Assembly: GCA_039621445.1 (NCBI GenBank)
Contig: CP154955.1
Span: forward strand, 57,630,619 to 57,694,618
DNA: 64,000 bases
Reading direction: 5' to 3'
Source: Euglena gracilis
Lineage: Eukaryota > Euglenida > Euglenophyceae > Euglenales
Shown here: positions 39,311 through 48,979 of the stretch, in pieces
Position numbering within the stretch: the stretch's first letter is position 1
Layout: the number at the start of each line of letters is the position of its first letter
Notes under the pieces: model-generated
Seen by the model: the letters and a program-made list of their open reading frames with translations, nothing else
Told to the model about the DNA's origin: nothing
The model's database searches: none
Program-made: the position numbers and the translations under genes

Positions 39311-42300
39311 CCAAATTTGCATCACAAGGGCTGTCAGCAGTCAACCAGCTGTTCGCATTCCAATCCGAGTGTGCTGAGGGAGGTGCGCATTGGTGCGGTC
39401 ACGGTGGACATCATTCAGGCGGACATCACCTCGATGCACATGGACGTTGTTGTTAATGCCGCCAACCCCGTGAGCTTCATGCCTATGGAATACAGGGGGC
39501 ACTTGAACATTTACCGGGGTGTAGACGGGTCTCTTGGGGCATTCAGTAGCGCAATTTCATTTGGAAACCAATCTTTTCAAAAATTCAACCTTTATCGTTT
39601 GGAAACTCCCCTGCTCTGCAAATCCTCATCATCAGGGTTGTTGTTTGAACATTTAATTGGATAAATTACGTGCTTGATCTCCCCAAACCATCAAAAAACC
39701 ACGCAAAAAAGAACAAGTTTTAAAAACAGGTTATTTCAAAAGCAAATTAACTTTGATATTTACCCCCCCCCCCCGATCTTGTCCCATACCCGGCTAACGC
39801 TAGCCCAGGTATGGGATCAGGGGGGGGTCGCTGAGCTCTTATCCCTTTATGGGTAAGAGCGAAGCTTACCACCGGCGAAACCCCCCCCCTCGACCCCTCC
39901 CCCGCCCCCCGGGTCGGGGCACCTCGGGAACCGACGGATTATCACCATGATTCCGGCCCGGTTCCCGTATTTTTTTTTTTCAGTCGCGAGCGACTGGATT
40001 CCTAGTTTCCGAATCACCCGGAGTTGACCCCCAACTCCGAATCACCCGGAGTTGACCCCCAACTCCCCGCCAGGCCCGAGTTATTCACGCGCGAAGGGGT
40101 CCAAACTCGGTAGGATTTACCCGCCCCCCCCTGGATAAGCTCCGCCCCTCTTTGGACTCTGCCATTTCGGCCAAAAAATGTCAATTTTCAAAATATCTCC
40201 AAAATGAAGCAAAATCAAAGGAAATATCCGGAGACCTAATTTGAAGCCCTTGGAACGCCCCATCTACCGGTATTTTGATTTCCCCGCAACTCCCCGCCTA
40301 GCCCGAGATACAGCCGTTTTTGGCCCAGATGGCCGTTTTGTACACTTTTCCCACTGTTCGACTTGGCCGTTTTCGGGGGGTGGGGGGGTCAAAAAACCAA
40401 TGTTTTCAAAATTTCTCGAAAATGATGCAAAATCAAAGGAAATGTCCAGAGACCTAAATTGAAGCCCCTGGGACGCTCTATGTACTGGGATTATGGTTTC
40501 CCCACAACTCCCCGCGTAGCCCGAGATACGGGCGTTTTTCGGCCAATTTAGGCCATTTTAGGCCATTTTGTACACTTTTTCCACTGTTCGACTTTTTCGG
40601 CCAAAAAAGTCGAAAAAAATCAAAAATTTTTTTTTGCCCGAAACGATGTTTTTGGGCCTCCCGGACCTGGAAAAACTGTTTTTGAGCCGAAAACGGGCGT
40701 TTTTCGACCCGCCAGCGCCCCGTTTTGGGCCGCCGACCCATTGACTTTGGGTCAAAACCGGGTCAAAAAAGTCGAAAAAAATCGAAAAAAATTTTTGCCC
40801 GAAACGATGCTTTTTGGCCTCCCGGACCCGGAAAAACTGATTTTGAGCCGAAAACGAGCGTTTTTCGACCTGCCAGCGCCTCGTTTTGGGCCGCCGACCC
40901 ATTGACTTTGGGTCAAAACCGGGTCAAAAAAGTCGGAAAAAATCGAAAAAATTTTTTTTGTCCGAAACGATGTTTTTTGGCCTCCCGGACCCGGAAAAAC
41001 TGATTTTGAGCCGAAAACGAGCGTTTTTCGACCCGCCAGCGCCCCGTTTTGGACCGCCGACCCATTGACTTTGGGTCAAAACCGGGTCGAAAAAGTCGAA
41101 AAAAATCGAAAAAAATCGAAAATTTTTTTTGCCCGAAACGATGTTTTTTGGCCGCCTGGACGCGGAAAAACTGTTTTTGAGCCGAAAACGAGCGTTTTTC
41201 GACCCGCCAGCGCCCCGTTTTGGGCCGCCAACCCATTGACCCATTGATTTTGGGTCAAAAAAGTCTAAAAAATGCGAAAATGAGCGTTTTTCAACCCCCT
41301 CCCAAGCCCAGGCCGGGCCGGCCGGACTGCTGGGTCGCCGGGCTGCTGGGCCGCCGGGCCGCCGGCCGGGCCGCCGGGCCGCTGGGCCGCCGGCCGGACC
41401 TCCGGGCCGCCGGGACACCGGCCGTGCCGCCAGGCCGCCGGGCCGTTGGCCGGGCCGCGGCAGGGCTGCCGGGCCGCCGGCCGGGCCGCCGGGCCGCCGG
41501 GCCGCCGGGCCGCCGGGCCGCCGGGCCGCCGGCCTGGCCGCCGGGCCGCTGGCCGGGCCGCCGAGCCGCCGGGCCGCCGGGCCGCTGAGCCGCCGGGCCG
41601 CCGGTCCGCCGGCTGGGCCGCCGGGCCGCCGGGCCGCCGGGCCGCCGGGCTGCCGGCCGGGCCGCCGGGCCGCCGGGCTGCCGGGCCGCCGGGCCGCCGT
41701 GCCGCTGGCCGGGCCGCCGGGCTGCCGGCCGGGCCGCCGGGACGGGGTCAATGAAGGGGTGGGGGCGCGCTTATAAAGAGCTCAGCACTATTCAAAACCT
41801 GGTCAACAAATTTTCTTTAGCGGACCCTGGCCCGGACCTTTTGGCCGGGTATGGGACAAGGTCGGGGGGGGGACAAGATTGGGAGGGGGATGGCGTGCCC
41901 ATGTCCCAGAGACGGGGACGTGAAATGAACATAACCCCCCCCCCAATAATAAACCCCCCCAAATGATAACCCCCCCCAAGTATCGACTTCGGCTGCCCAA
42001 ATAATAAACCCCCGGCATGTGTGAAGGCAAAGGAAAAAAGAGTCAAAATTCTCCTGAAATGTTGAAAAAATCACAAAAATGGATAAGATTGGTGCAGAAA
42101 ATATGCCAAAAAAGCACGTAATTTTTTATATAAGCCAAAAAATGCCAAACAGTGACCATTGGAGCCTGTGGAGGGGGTTTTGGGTCGATTTTTTGACTTC
42201 GAGAATTTTGCCCAAATAACACCCCCCCCCAAATAATAACCCCCCCTGGACCCCGACTCCGAGTGTCCAAATAATAAACCGGGGGGTTTATAAATGGAGG

Positions 42301-45300
42301 GGGTTTATCTTTGTTTGGAAGAAAAGTCTGGTTCAGTTCACTGCTGGTTGTGTTCACACGTGGAAACAAAGCCTGTCCACAATGTCCTTGGTTCCCGCTG
42401 TACCTTGGATGGAGGCGTCTCCGGGGCACTGCGCAACATGTGCCGCCCCGTCGATGTCACCCGGCAACCCAAGCCGGAGACGTTCCGCAGGTCCTCTTTC
42501 TAACCGAACAGTGTCATCAAAATTGCCCATGACAATGGAGTAATGGTGGAATGGATGACAACATATGGAATAATTTGACTTTTTTGAATTTTTTTTGGAA
42601 TTTGAAAGTTTGACTTTTTGCGTTGAAGGTCCCAAGTTCTTCTTGACGTCAAAGTGATGCATTCAAGTCGTATCTTCTTTTATGATGTCCTGGCGTCCGA
42701 GGTTTCAATTCTCAATCCTGAGTCTGGCAACTGAACAACCCCTCCTGGAGGGGGTCCGGATCCCCCACGTGCCAAGGGGGATCCGGAACAGCCCGGTGCC
42801 ACCCAAAAGGTCAAAATTTTCCTTCCGGAGCTTCGCACCGAAAAATTGCTGCATTTTGAAGAAGAAAAAAAGTGTCCAAAAAGCCAAAAATGGCAATTTT
42901 TGGCCGTTTTTTGGGGCAAAACTTTTCGGCCCGCTGAAGATCGGTCACCCAGACCCACTGTTCACTGGGGGGGGGTCACTTCCCCTGGACCGGAGAGGGG
43001 GGGTCCGACCCCTCACCTGCCCTCACATCGAACCCTGGCTGGAAGCTCACCTTGAAGGCAACGTTCCATAGCACCCAAGCTACCGCCCCCCAGAGCTGGT
43101 CAACGCCAAGTCATTCCCGATCAGAAACCTGCGGGGCGGCTCCCCTCGGTGTGGTGGGACGACGCGGGGGTGGAGCACCGCGACGTCCGGCTGCCGTGCA
43201 CGCAGGCGGGCGTGCAGGCCGCTGCGGGGGGCCTGCGAGATCGGGGCCACACCGCGTTTCAGGGGAGGTGGCGCAGGTTGGGGCTCCAAACCCAGGGAGG
43301 GTAAGCAGAATTGGCAACCCCGATTTCCGCTTTCCTTGGGATGGGAATGAAAACACATTGACGTTTGAAATTCTGAATGACCCTAGAAAGCAACGTGCGG
43401 TCGCGAACAACAACAATGTTGTAACGGTATAAAGCGGGGTGCAGTGAAGAAATCTATTGGATCATAGGTCCCATTCCGCCCACACCGAATCCGCCCCCCC
43501 CCCCCCCACGGTTCTCACCACCGTGAAGGGAATGGAAGGCCCATCACCACTCAAAAAATTCTTTTTTGAATGGATAAAAATCACCCCCCCCCCTGGTATT
43601 CCCAACCCCGAAGGAATTGGAGGGTCCATTATCACCAAAAATCCTTTCGGTGATAGATGAAAATAAGCCCCCCCTCGAGGGGAAAGACTTGGGGGAATGA
43701 TTAGGCCCCCCCCCCCCCCCGAGCCAGGCCAGATGTAAAAGGTAAAAGTGGCTAAAATCCGCTGATTTTTGGCAATAATACTGGAGTCACCCACCCAGTG
43801 GCAGATATATATTTTAATTTTTGTGCCCAGGGGGGATGGGGTGGGTGGGTGGGTGGGTCTGGACCGAGCCCCCCTCCGGGGGTGCACCCCACCAGAGGCT
43901 TTATTTTCGGCGCGAAGCGCACCGAAAATTTTTTCAGACCCCAAAATTGGCCCCCCAAAAATGGGTCCCCCTGAGCCCCCCAGCCCCCCCCCCCCCCGTG
44001 GGTGGGTGGGTCCGAGGGTTTCGGAAACGACTGACTTGTTTTTGATGAGATCACCGATGATTTGCAACGCTGTGCGATCGGGGCGTACTTTTTGTGGTGC
44101 ATGCCGTGGGGCCCAACTGGAACGACTTCCCCGCACAGAGTGGGGCCTGGTGGGTACCTGCCACCCTCCATTGTTTGCTGTTCGTTCTAATTTTAACTTT
44201 GACGAACTTTGGCACTTTGTTCAATCAGATTTGCCATCATCGTGCCGGAGAAGATGGGAAGCCCTGCTACTGTCCAACATGTGATTGCAGGAAGTTGCCT
44301 TGATCCCCGGCTCTGGCCGACCTGTTAGATGACAGTGACATTAACAAAAGAAGGCAAGCCGTTGACATTTCTGCTTCAACTAAAGAGAGTTCCCTCAGTT
44401 TCCCTCAGTTGGGTAAAGTCAGCACATTGTAAAAATCTCCTGTTTCCATTCGATGATAAAATGATTTTTTTTTAAAAAAAAGTCGAATCCAAGTTAAAAC
44501 AAGAACAAAAAATTTTGTTTTATTTTCGAATTTTCGAGTTTCCTTTTTTGATTTGAATCAAATTGGAGTTGAAATTCAAATCAATAGCGATGTTTTCACC
44601 CTTAAAGCCGACAGAACAATTATCTTTCTTCCAGCACCTTGTGCCCTTCCAGTGCAGTACCAGGTGCGGTAAGGTGCAGTGCCCAGTCTGCTGCCATTGC
44701 GGATGCCACCTTCGCCCGAGTCCTGCCCCTCATTCGGCGCACTGTCTCCCGGGCTCTGGCCGTGGCGGAGCGCATTGGAGCCAGGGCGTCGCTTAAGCCG
44801 AAGTGGACCCCCCCCCCGGGTCCAGCCAGCGAGCAGTCCCCTCCCCCACCCATCGACGAATTTCACGAAGGGCGACGGGTTTTTGATTTTGGAGGTGCAA
44901 AATGGGCCAAAAATGGGTGAACTGGGTTGGAATTGGCCAAAAACCGAAACTGCAAAAATACCTTAAAAACTGCCAAATGTGCAAAAACTCGATTTTTTTA
45001 TCCAAAAATTTCCCTGGCCGACAGGTCCATTTTGGTACCAAAACCGATATTTTTTGGTCAGCTTTTGGTCCTCGTTCCAGCCCTGGGGCCCTATGGAGGA
45101 GGGGGGGTTGTCAGTCAGCACATTTATCCAGCCAGCCGAAAATTTTCAGCCTTTGAGGTCGTAAAGCGACACCCTGTTTGGAGCCCGTTCCTGTGCAATC
45201 CCTGCCATCAGCGGCAGCCAGGCTCCTTGTTGCCTGTTGCCAAATGGCTGGGATGGGGGAAGGGAAGGACCAACATTCCCATCTCACCCCAAAGTGTCAC

Positions 45301-47300
45301 TTTGGAAGTTGTTGCCTTGGGTTTAAGCTGCTTGCACAACTTCTTGGTGGGCAGCCGTGTGTTCCTTAAATCCTGACCCCGTCCCCAGCACTGAACTTTC
45401 CGTGACTTTTTTTTTTTTGAAATGAGTAATATCCAAGTGCCGGTTTTCTTTAGGTTTAAGTTTTGTGTTCAGAATTCAGCAAAACAAAACAGCACAACAA
45501 AACAGAAAATCAATTCATACCGAAGTGTGATCGTGAGCAGCTTTTGGGTGTACCAGAGCCCGGAAAAAATGGAAAGAATCCCTTGTTGTCCAACAGAGAT
45601 CCCGGCGGGAGGCATTTGGGGTTATTATTGTGGCATGCATTTCAGCATAATTTTCCTTGTCACAGGTAGATGCTATGCTATTTGCGTGCTGAGTTTTGTT
45701 TGTGGGGAGGGTCGAAGGCAGCTGATTTTGCACCTGCGAATGCTCTGGGCCTCGAGACAATTTTTCAAAGCTCTGGGTTTCCCCCATAATGCAACATTTC
45801 ATTGGGTTTCGTTTTTTTTTCCTTTCAAAAAAATATTTTAAAATATAAAATGAAATAAAATAAAAAATAAAATAATAAAAAAAAAAATAAAAAATAAAAA
45901 AAATAAAAAATAAAATCTTAAAAGTAATAAGAATAAGAGTAAAAGAAAAATTAAAAAAATCATAAATAGTAAATTCGCCACAAAGCTCCCTATAGAATTG
46001 ATCGGGGTTCAGGTTGCTCCACAGCGGCCACACACGCAGCCTGCCGGTGGGATCTTCACTCACTGGCGGGAGCACAGCGACATCAAGCAACAGGAGCAGC
46101 GGGCGGCACGGCGTGCAGTGGTGGAGTTCAGGTCGCTTCGCAAAATGGCCTGCAAAGGTAGCCATTCCCTGATCTGAGAGGTGCCACGTTTTATCCGGTG
46201 TGGACTTTGAGGGACAACTTTTTCCTGAATGACACTATCTTCTGGCTCCCCATGAGGGGGGGCTTTATATTTGGGCGGCAAAACCCCTAAGGGGGAGGGG
46301 GCTTTATTTTTTTGGGGGGGGTTTACATTCACATCTATGACCAACCCTGCCATGCACCCATTTGTGGACAGCAGCACACCCACCCCACTGTCAGTGATCT
46401 CTCACCCCGCCGTGGTCTGGCGCCGGCGGTGGTGGCGTGGGCCGCGGGGCAAAGCGACGCCTCGGCCCTGCGCGTCGTCCGCCTCTGTGACCGGGACCCG
46501 GGCGTCGCTTAAGCCAAAGTGGACCCCATGCCTCGGGGGGGGGGGTCCAGCGAGCCAGCAGCCTTTTTCCAGCCTCGGACCCAGGCTGTATTTTAGTTGG
46601 GTGCCGACCCCACCCCGGGGGGGGGGGGGGTGCCTGCCTTGGGCAGGCACTCCAAGGCACTCCCAATCTGACCCCCCCGGGGGGGGGCACATGGCCAGAA
46701 GTGTCCTAGCACAACCTAGCACAACAAAATGGCCTATTTTCAAAGGAATGTGCCTGGGCACAGGCCGAAACCCGACCCCCCCTGGGGGGTATTGCCTGCC
46801 TGGGCAGGCGCTCGCAGGCACTCCGGACCCCCCCCCCCCCAGGGTTGGTAAAAAACAGCCTGCTCGGACCTCCCATCAACGACTTTTATTCCAGCCAACC
46901 TTCGGGCGGCTGGACGGTGACGGATTTTTGGCTTTTGGGGGTGCAAAAAATGGGTCGGATTTGGGCTGGCCAGGGCAAATTCGGGGTCAAAAACTGATTT
47001 TTTTTGCCTGATTGGCAGTTTTTTGGGGGCATTCTTTGAGTTTCGGGTTTTTTTTTTTGGCACCTGGGTTGGGGCCAGTTCCAGCCTGGGTCAGCCAGCA
47101 GTCTTTTTCCATCCAGCCCAGTTTTCCAGCCTCTGAGCTGAACCCCCCCCTGGGGGGTCACAAAGCGACGCCCTGACTGGGACCCGGTCACCGTGCGGTA
47201 TTTTGCGGAGGCCATGGACGCCGTCGGGGTGGGCCCCTGCCCCGGGCGCGGCACAAAATCCCCGAAAAAGTTTCCCAGAACCACAGTTATTCCAGTGTGA
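39311..47300 (+). CDS. Macro-domain protein (ADP-ribose-binding fold), split gene
   Basis: Macro domains bind ADP-ribose and often hydrolyse ADP-ribose esters or remove ADP-ribose from proteins. Exons, in order: 39311-39469 (VTVDIIQADITS, DVVVNAANP), 42372-42490 (LDGGVSGALRNMC), 43094-43246 (LPCTQAGVQAAAGGL), 44084-44153 (FVVHAVGPNW), 44687-44781 (SRALAVAERIGA), 45185 onwards (RSCAIPAISGS), about 46395-46497 (VVAWAAGQ, LRVVRLCDRDP), 47184-47300 (VTVRYFAEAMDAVG to stop). Together they give the NAAN, GGV-GAL, CxxAG, IHAVGP-like and P-A-I-S-G blocks in family order. Two introns are canonical and in frame (after 39469 and 42490), and the one after 44153 can be. Three gaps are TIR-bounded units with 8-bp duplications. 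The GxFGFP part after PAISG is not seen, the exon 6 3' border is unresolved, and the 5' end is uncertain. Exons are GC-rich compared with the introns. Confidence 0.78.
40180..40560. repeat. Two tandem copies of the 14160-type dispersed repeat
   Basis: Blocks AATGATGCAAAATCAAAGGAAAT, then GAGACCTAAnTTGAAGCCC and ACTCCCCGCnTAGCCCGAGAT occur at about 40200 and again at about 40420, period about 232. They lie within intron 1 of the macro-domain gene. Confidence 0.75.
40560..41260. repeat. 161-bp satellite-like tandem array
   Basis: Four to five copies, period about 161 bases, each with GGGCCGCCGACCCATTGACT, then GGGTCAAAACCGGGTC, a GTCGAAAAAAATCG tract, CCCGAAACGATG, and CGAGCGTTTTTCGACCCGCC. 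Divergence between copies is low. Open frames through it are artefacts of the period. Confidence 0.92.
41320..41745. repeat. (GGGCCGCCG)n GC-only minisatellite
   Basis: More than 400 bp of nearly pure GGGCCGCCG and GGCCGG variants. All six frames stay open as Arg/Gly/Pro/Ala repeats; none is a gene. It follows directly on the 161-bp array inside the first macro-gene intron. Confidence 0.95.
41935..42290. repeat. AATAATAACCCCCC module pair
   Basis: Words of the form AATAATAAACCCCCC / AAATGATAACCCCCC occur at 41940-42012 and 42218-42290, each followed by a GACTTCGGCTGCCC or GACTCCGAGTGTCC block. The unit between them may be one element or two tandem insertions. Related modules are at 48485-48560 and 56745-56880. 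Confidence 0.55.
42372..42490 (+). CDS. Macro-domain gene exon 2
   Basis: CCTGTCCAC follows an ACAAAG acceptor and the exon ends CCGCAG/GTCCTC. It encodes PVHNVLGSRCTLDGGVSGAL and RNMCRPVDVTRQ. The GGV-GAL block is the ADP-ribose-contacting turn of macro domains after NAAN. Frame and phase connect exon 1 (phase 0) with exon 3 (phase 2). Confidence 0.75.
43094..43246 (+). CDS. Macro-domain gene exon 3
   Basis: Preceded by a strong pyrimidine tract and CAG (TACCGCCCCCCAG). It encodes an open, GC-rich frame ending LPCTQAGVQAAAGGL-RDRG. The last 8 bases, GATCGGGG, are repeated immediately before exon 4, on the far side of the 829-bp element. No usable GT donor lies at the motif border. Confidence 0.7.
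43247..44075. mobile_element. Transposon-like unit acting as an intron (duplication GATCGGGG)
   Basis: It is flanked by perfect 8-bp copies of GATCGGGG (43239-43246 and 44076-44083). The ends are inverted-repeat-like: CCACACCGCGTTTC on the left, and GCACAGCGTTGCA when the right end is reverse complemented. Removing the unit and one duplication joins LRDRG to VLFVVHAVGPNW in frame. Directly upstream of exon 4 there is an in-frame TGA (44058-44060) and no AG up to the motif, so a normal AG acceptor is impossible. It contains C/G runs and a CGGCGCGAAGCGCACCG hairpin core. Confidence 0.85.
44084..44153 (+). CDS. Macro-domain gene exon 4
   Basis: Encodes (G)VLFVVHAVGPNWNDFPAQSGAWW. The VVHAVGPNW strand matches the conserved [VI]-I-H-[AT]-V-G-P block of macro domains almost exactly. 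It ends TGG/GTACCT, a usable donor in phase 0. Confidence 0.85.
44687..44781 (+). CDS. Macro-domain gene exon 5
   Basis: Begins after a TGCCCAG acceptor and encodes SAAIADATFARVLPLIRRTV and SRALAVAERIGA, the helix that precedes the PAISG strand. Its last 8 bases, ATTGGAGC, are duplicated (TTTGGAGC) before exon 6. Confidence 0.75.
44782..45176. mobile_element. hAT-type MITE acting as an intron, family F copy 1
   Basis: Left end CAGGGCGTCGCTTAAG, right end GTAAAGCGACACCCTG (inverted). The 8-bp flanks are ATTGGAGC and TTTGGAGC. Joining across the unit yields AERIGA-RSCAIPAISG in frame. A GT (in GCGTCG) and an AG (in AAAGCG) sit inside the inverted repeats. Splicing there would also be in frame but would add 8 residues. 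The interior has a C-run, GGTCCAGCCAGC and a G-run, like copy 2. Confidence 0.88.
45185..45230 (+). CDS. Macro-domain gene exon 6 (3' border uncertain)
   Basis: Encodes RSCAIPAISGSQAP, the strand-turn that matches S-I-A-[FI]-P-A-I-S-[GT]-G of macro domains. The frame stays open to about 45330, but the expected GxFGFP sequence does not follow, so the exon probably ends within or soon after SGSQ. Confidence 0.65.
45837..45975. repeat. AAATAAAATAAA low-complexity tract
   Basis: About 140 bp of A/T only, AAATAAAAT words, with the last third AAGAATAAGAGT-like. Lies inside the macro-gene interval between exons 6 and 7. Confidence 0.95.
46395..46497 (+). CDS. Macro-domain gene exon 7
   Basis: After a CTGTCAG acceptor it encodes DLSPRRGLAPAVVAWAAGQS then DASALRVVRLCDRD, the C-terminal helix and strand of the macro fold. 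Its last 8 bases, ACCGGGAC, are duplicated as ACTGGGAC before exon 8. Exact 5' border uncertain. Confidence 0.7.
46498..47175. mobile_element. hAT-type MITE acting as an intron, family F copy 2
   Basis: Left end CCGGGCGTCGCTTAAG, right end CACAAAGCGACGCCCTG (inverted). The 8-bp flanks are ACCGGGAC and ACTGGGAC. Removal joins VRLCDRD to PVTVRYFAEAMD in frame. The interior has C/G runs and a GTGCCTGCC..GGCAGGCAC hairpin. Same family as 44782-45176 but longer (678 against 395 bp). Confidence 0.88.
47184..47300 (+). CDS. Macro-domain gene exon 8 (C-terminus)
   Basis: Encodes PVTVRYFAEAMDAVGVGPCP then a basic tail ending TTVIPV and a TGA at 47298-47300. The YFAEAMD helix is the usual closing helix of macro domains. 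The tail is not conserved, so a further exon cannot be excluded. Confidence 0.65.
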   Translation, partial: PVTVRYFAEAMDAVGVGPCPGRGTKSPKKFPRTTVIPV

Positions 47301-48565
47301 TTCCTAGGTGATGGATTTTTGGCTTTTGGGGGTGCAAAAATGGGTCGGATTTGTGTGGCCAGGGTCAAAAATCGGTTTTGGGGTCAAAATTTTTTTTTTG
47401 CCTAATTGGCAGGTTTTTGGGGCATTCTTTGAGTTTCGATTTTTTGGCACCTGCGTCGGGGCCAGCTCCAGTCGGGGGACCCCCATGGCGGCTGGGGGGG
47501 GGGGACAAAAAGGTTTGACTTCGGGGGGGGGGGGGATTTCTAACATCCTTGCACCATCGCCCATCCACCCTAAATGGTAAAAAAAAAATTTGGTTTTCGA
47601 CTTTTTAATTGACCCCATTCAAGCGCCAATCCGGCCCTTGGCCCGCCCTGAGGCCCAAGGTTCTCAAGGGAAACGGAAAAGAAAAATAACCCTTATGAAC
47701 CGCCCTGGATGGGAACGTTTTCCACAAGTGTGGCTATTTCTTCGGCCATTTTTCCTGTCAATTCTTCATTGAGCGTGCTGGGACAGAAGAGTTTTTTTTT
47801 TGCTGTTCCTATCGAACAATGTTGGATTTTTTTATGTTGAATTTTTCTTCACTTTTACCTGTTCTCCTTGCCTTGCATGGGATGGCAAGGAGTTGTTATG
47901 GACAGTGGCCCTCTCGCTGACTTCAACGGGATGAATGAGGATATCTCGTCAGCCCACAGATGAACCTCCGGGCGCTTTTAGTGGACTTTGAGACTGGCTT
48001 GAGGCTTGGGCCAGCCCTGGGGTTGCCAGCATTACATTCTCTGATGACCTTCCTCGCGTTTATGCTTTATTTTTTTTAAATGCTGCTGTTTCCTTTTAAC
48101 GTTGTAGGTTGCTCAGTGATGATTCAGTTGCTATGCCAAATGTCTGTCAACCCAGAACATCAATGGAAGTCAACGAGAAATAGGCATCCGAAAATTTTTA
48201 TCTTATCTTCCTGGCTTACCATTTTAAATCCATGCAATCAAAGAAACAGGCTCTGACCGACAAAGATGTTCAAAATAACGGTTGCAAACTGAACGCACCA
48301 ATCAACTGACAAAGCAAAAAAAGTTGAATAATACACAATATTTTCTGTGATGCAGCACACTGCTCTGCTGCACAAATGTCGTACCTTTTTTGTTTCATTA
48401 AATGATCAGTGGAATATAAAAACCACTTGAGTTATATCAAATTGAATTAGCTCTCTCAAGGACGCACGCACACGCACACGTTAAGCCCTCCCCCAAATAA
48501 CAACCCCCCAAATACCCCCCCCCAAATAATCCCACCTCTTGGGGTCCGACTTTGGCTGAAAAAGC
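47301..48565. other. No gene; repeat remnants
   Basis: 47310-47480 repeats the ATGGATTTTTGGCTTTTGGGGGTGC-type interior of the element at 46900-47050. 47780-48450 is AT-rich without a recognised frame. A module of AATAACAACCCCCC words is at 48488-48540. Confidence 0.5.
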
Positions 48566-48977
48566 AACACAGTGTACAAAAATTACGGTTGACAAAATTT
48601 TTGGTAAAGTGCCCCAAATTTACCATTAATATTTTCACCTTAATTTTCGACCGGTGTCGGCTTCCCACAGCTTTTTCTTGAGGCCTCAAGCCACAACAAC
48701 AAAAATTGCCTGGAAAATGGTCTAAAATGCCTAAAAATGCCAAAAATTGCACAAATGTTGGCAAATATTGACCCTTGATGGCATTTTTGAGGCTTGTTCA
48801 ATTTTCTCAATAAAAGCATGGCAAAACTACTTGACACATGGCAAAAAAGTGTTAAGAAGTGGTTGAATACCTAACTTTACCAAAATTCAATTTTCAAAAC
48901 CAAAAATTTTACCAAATATTTTTCACCGTAATATTCTTTACCGCATTTTTTTGTCTACCCTAGTTTTTGTCTAGCCT
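48566..48977. mobile_element. GACAAAAAT-terminal MITE, copy 2
   Basis: Begins GTACAAAAATTACGGTTGAC and ends TTTTTGTCTACCCTAGTTTTTGTCTAGCC. It shares with 38546-38932 the TTTTCGACCGGTGTCGGCTT block, the AAATGCCAAAAATTGCACAA block and the TTACCAAAATTCAATTTTC block in the same order and orientation. Confidence 0.82.
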
Positions 48978-48979
48978 GA

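Noticed and set aside
41220-41754. Arg/Gly/Pro/Ala-rich frames of 102-275 codons
   Set aside because: Created by the GGGCCGCCG minisatellite and the 161-bp array.
45422-45841. 139-codon plus ORF and overlapping 216-codon minus ORF
   Set aside because: Partly built on the AAATAAAAT tract and without any recognisable domain on either strand.
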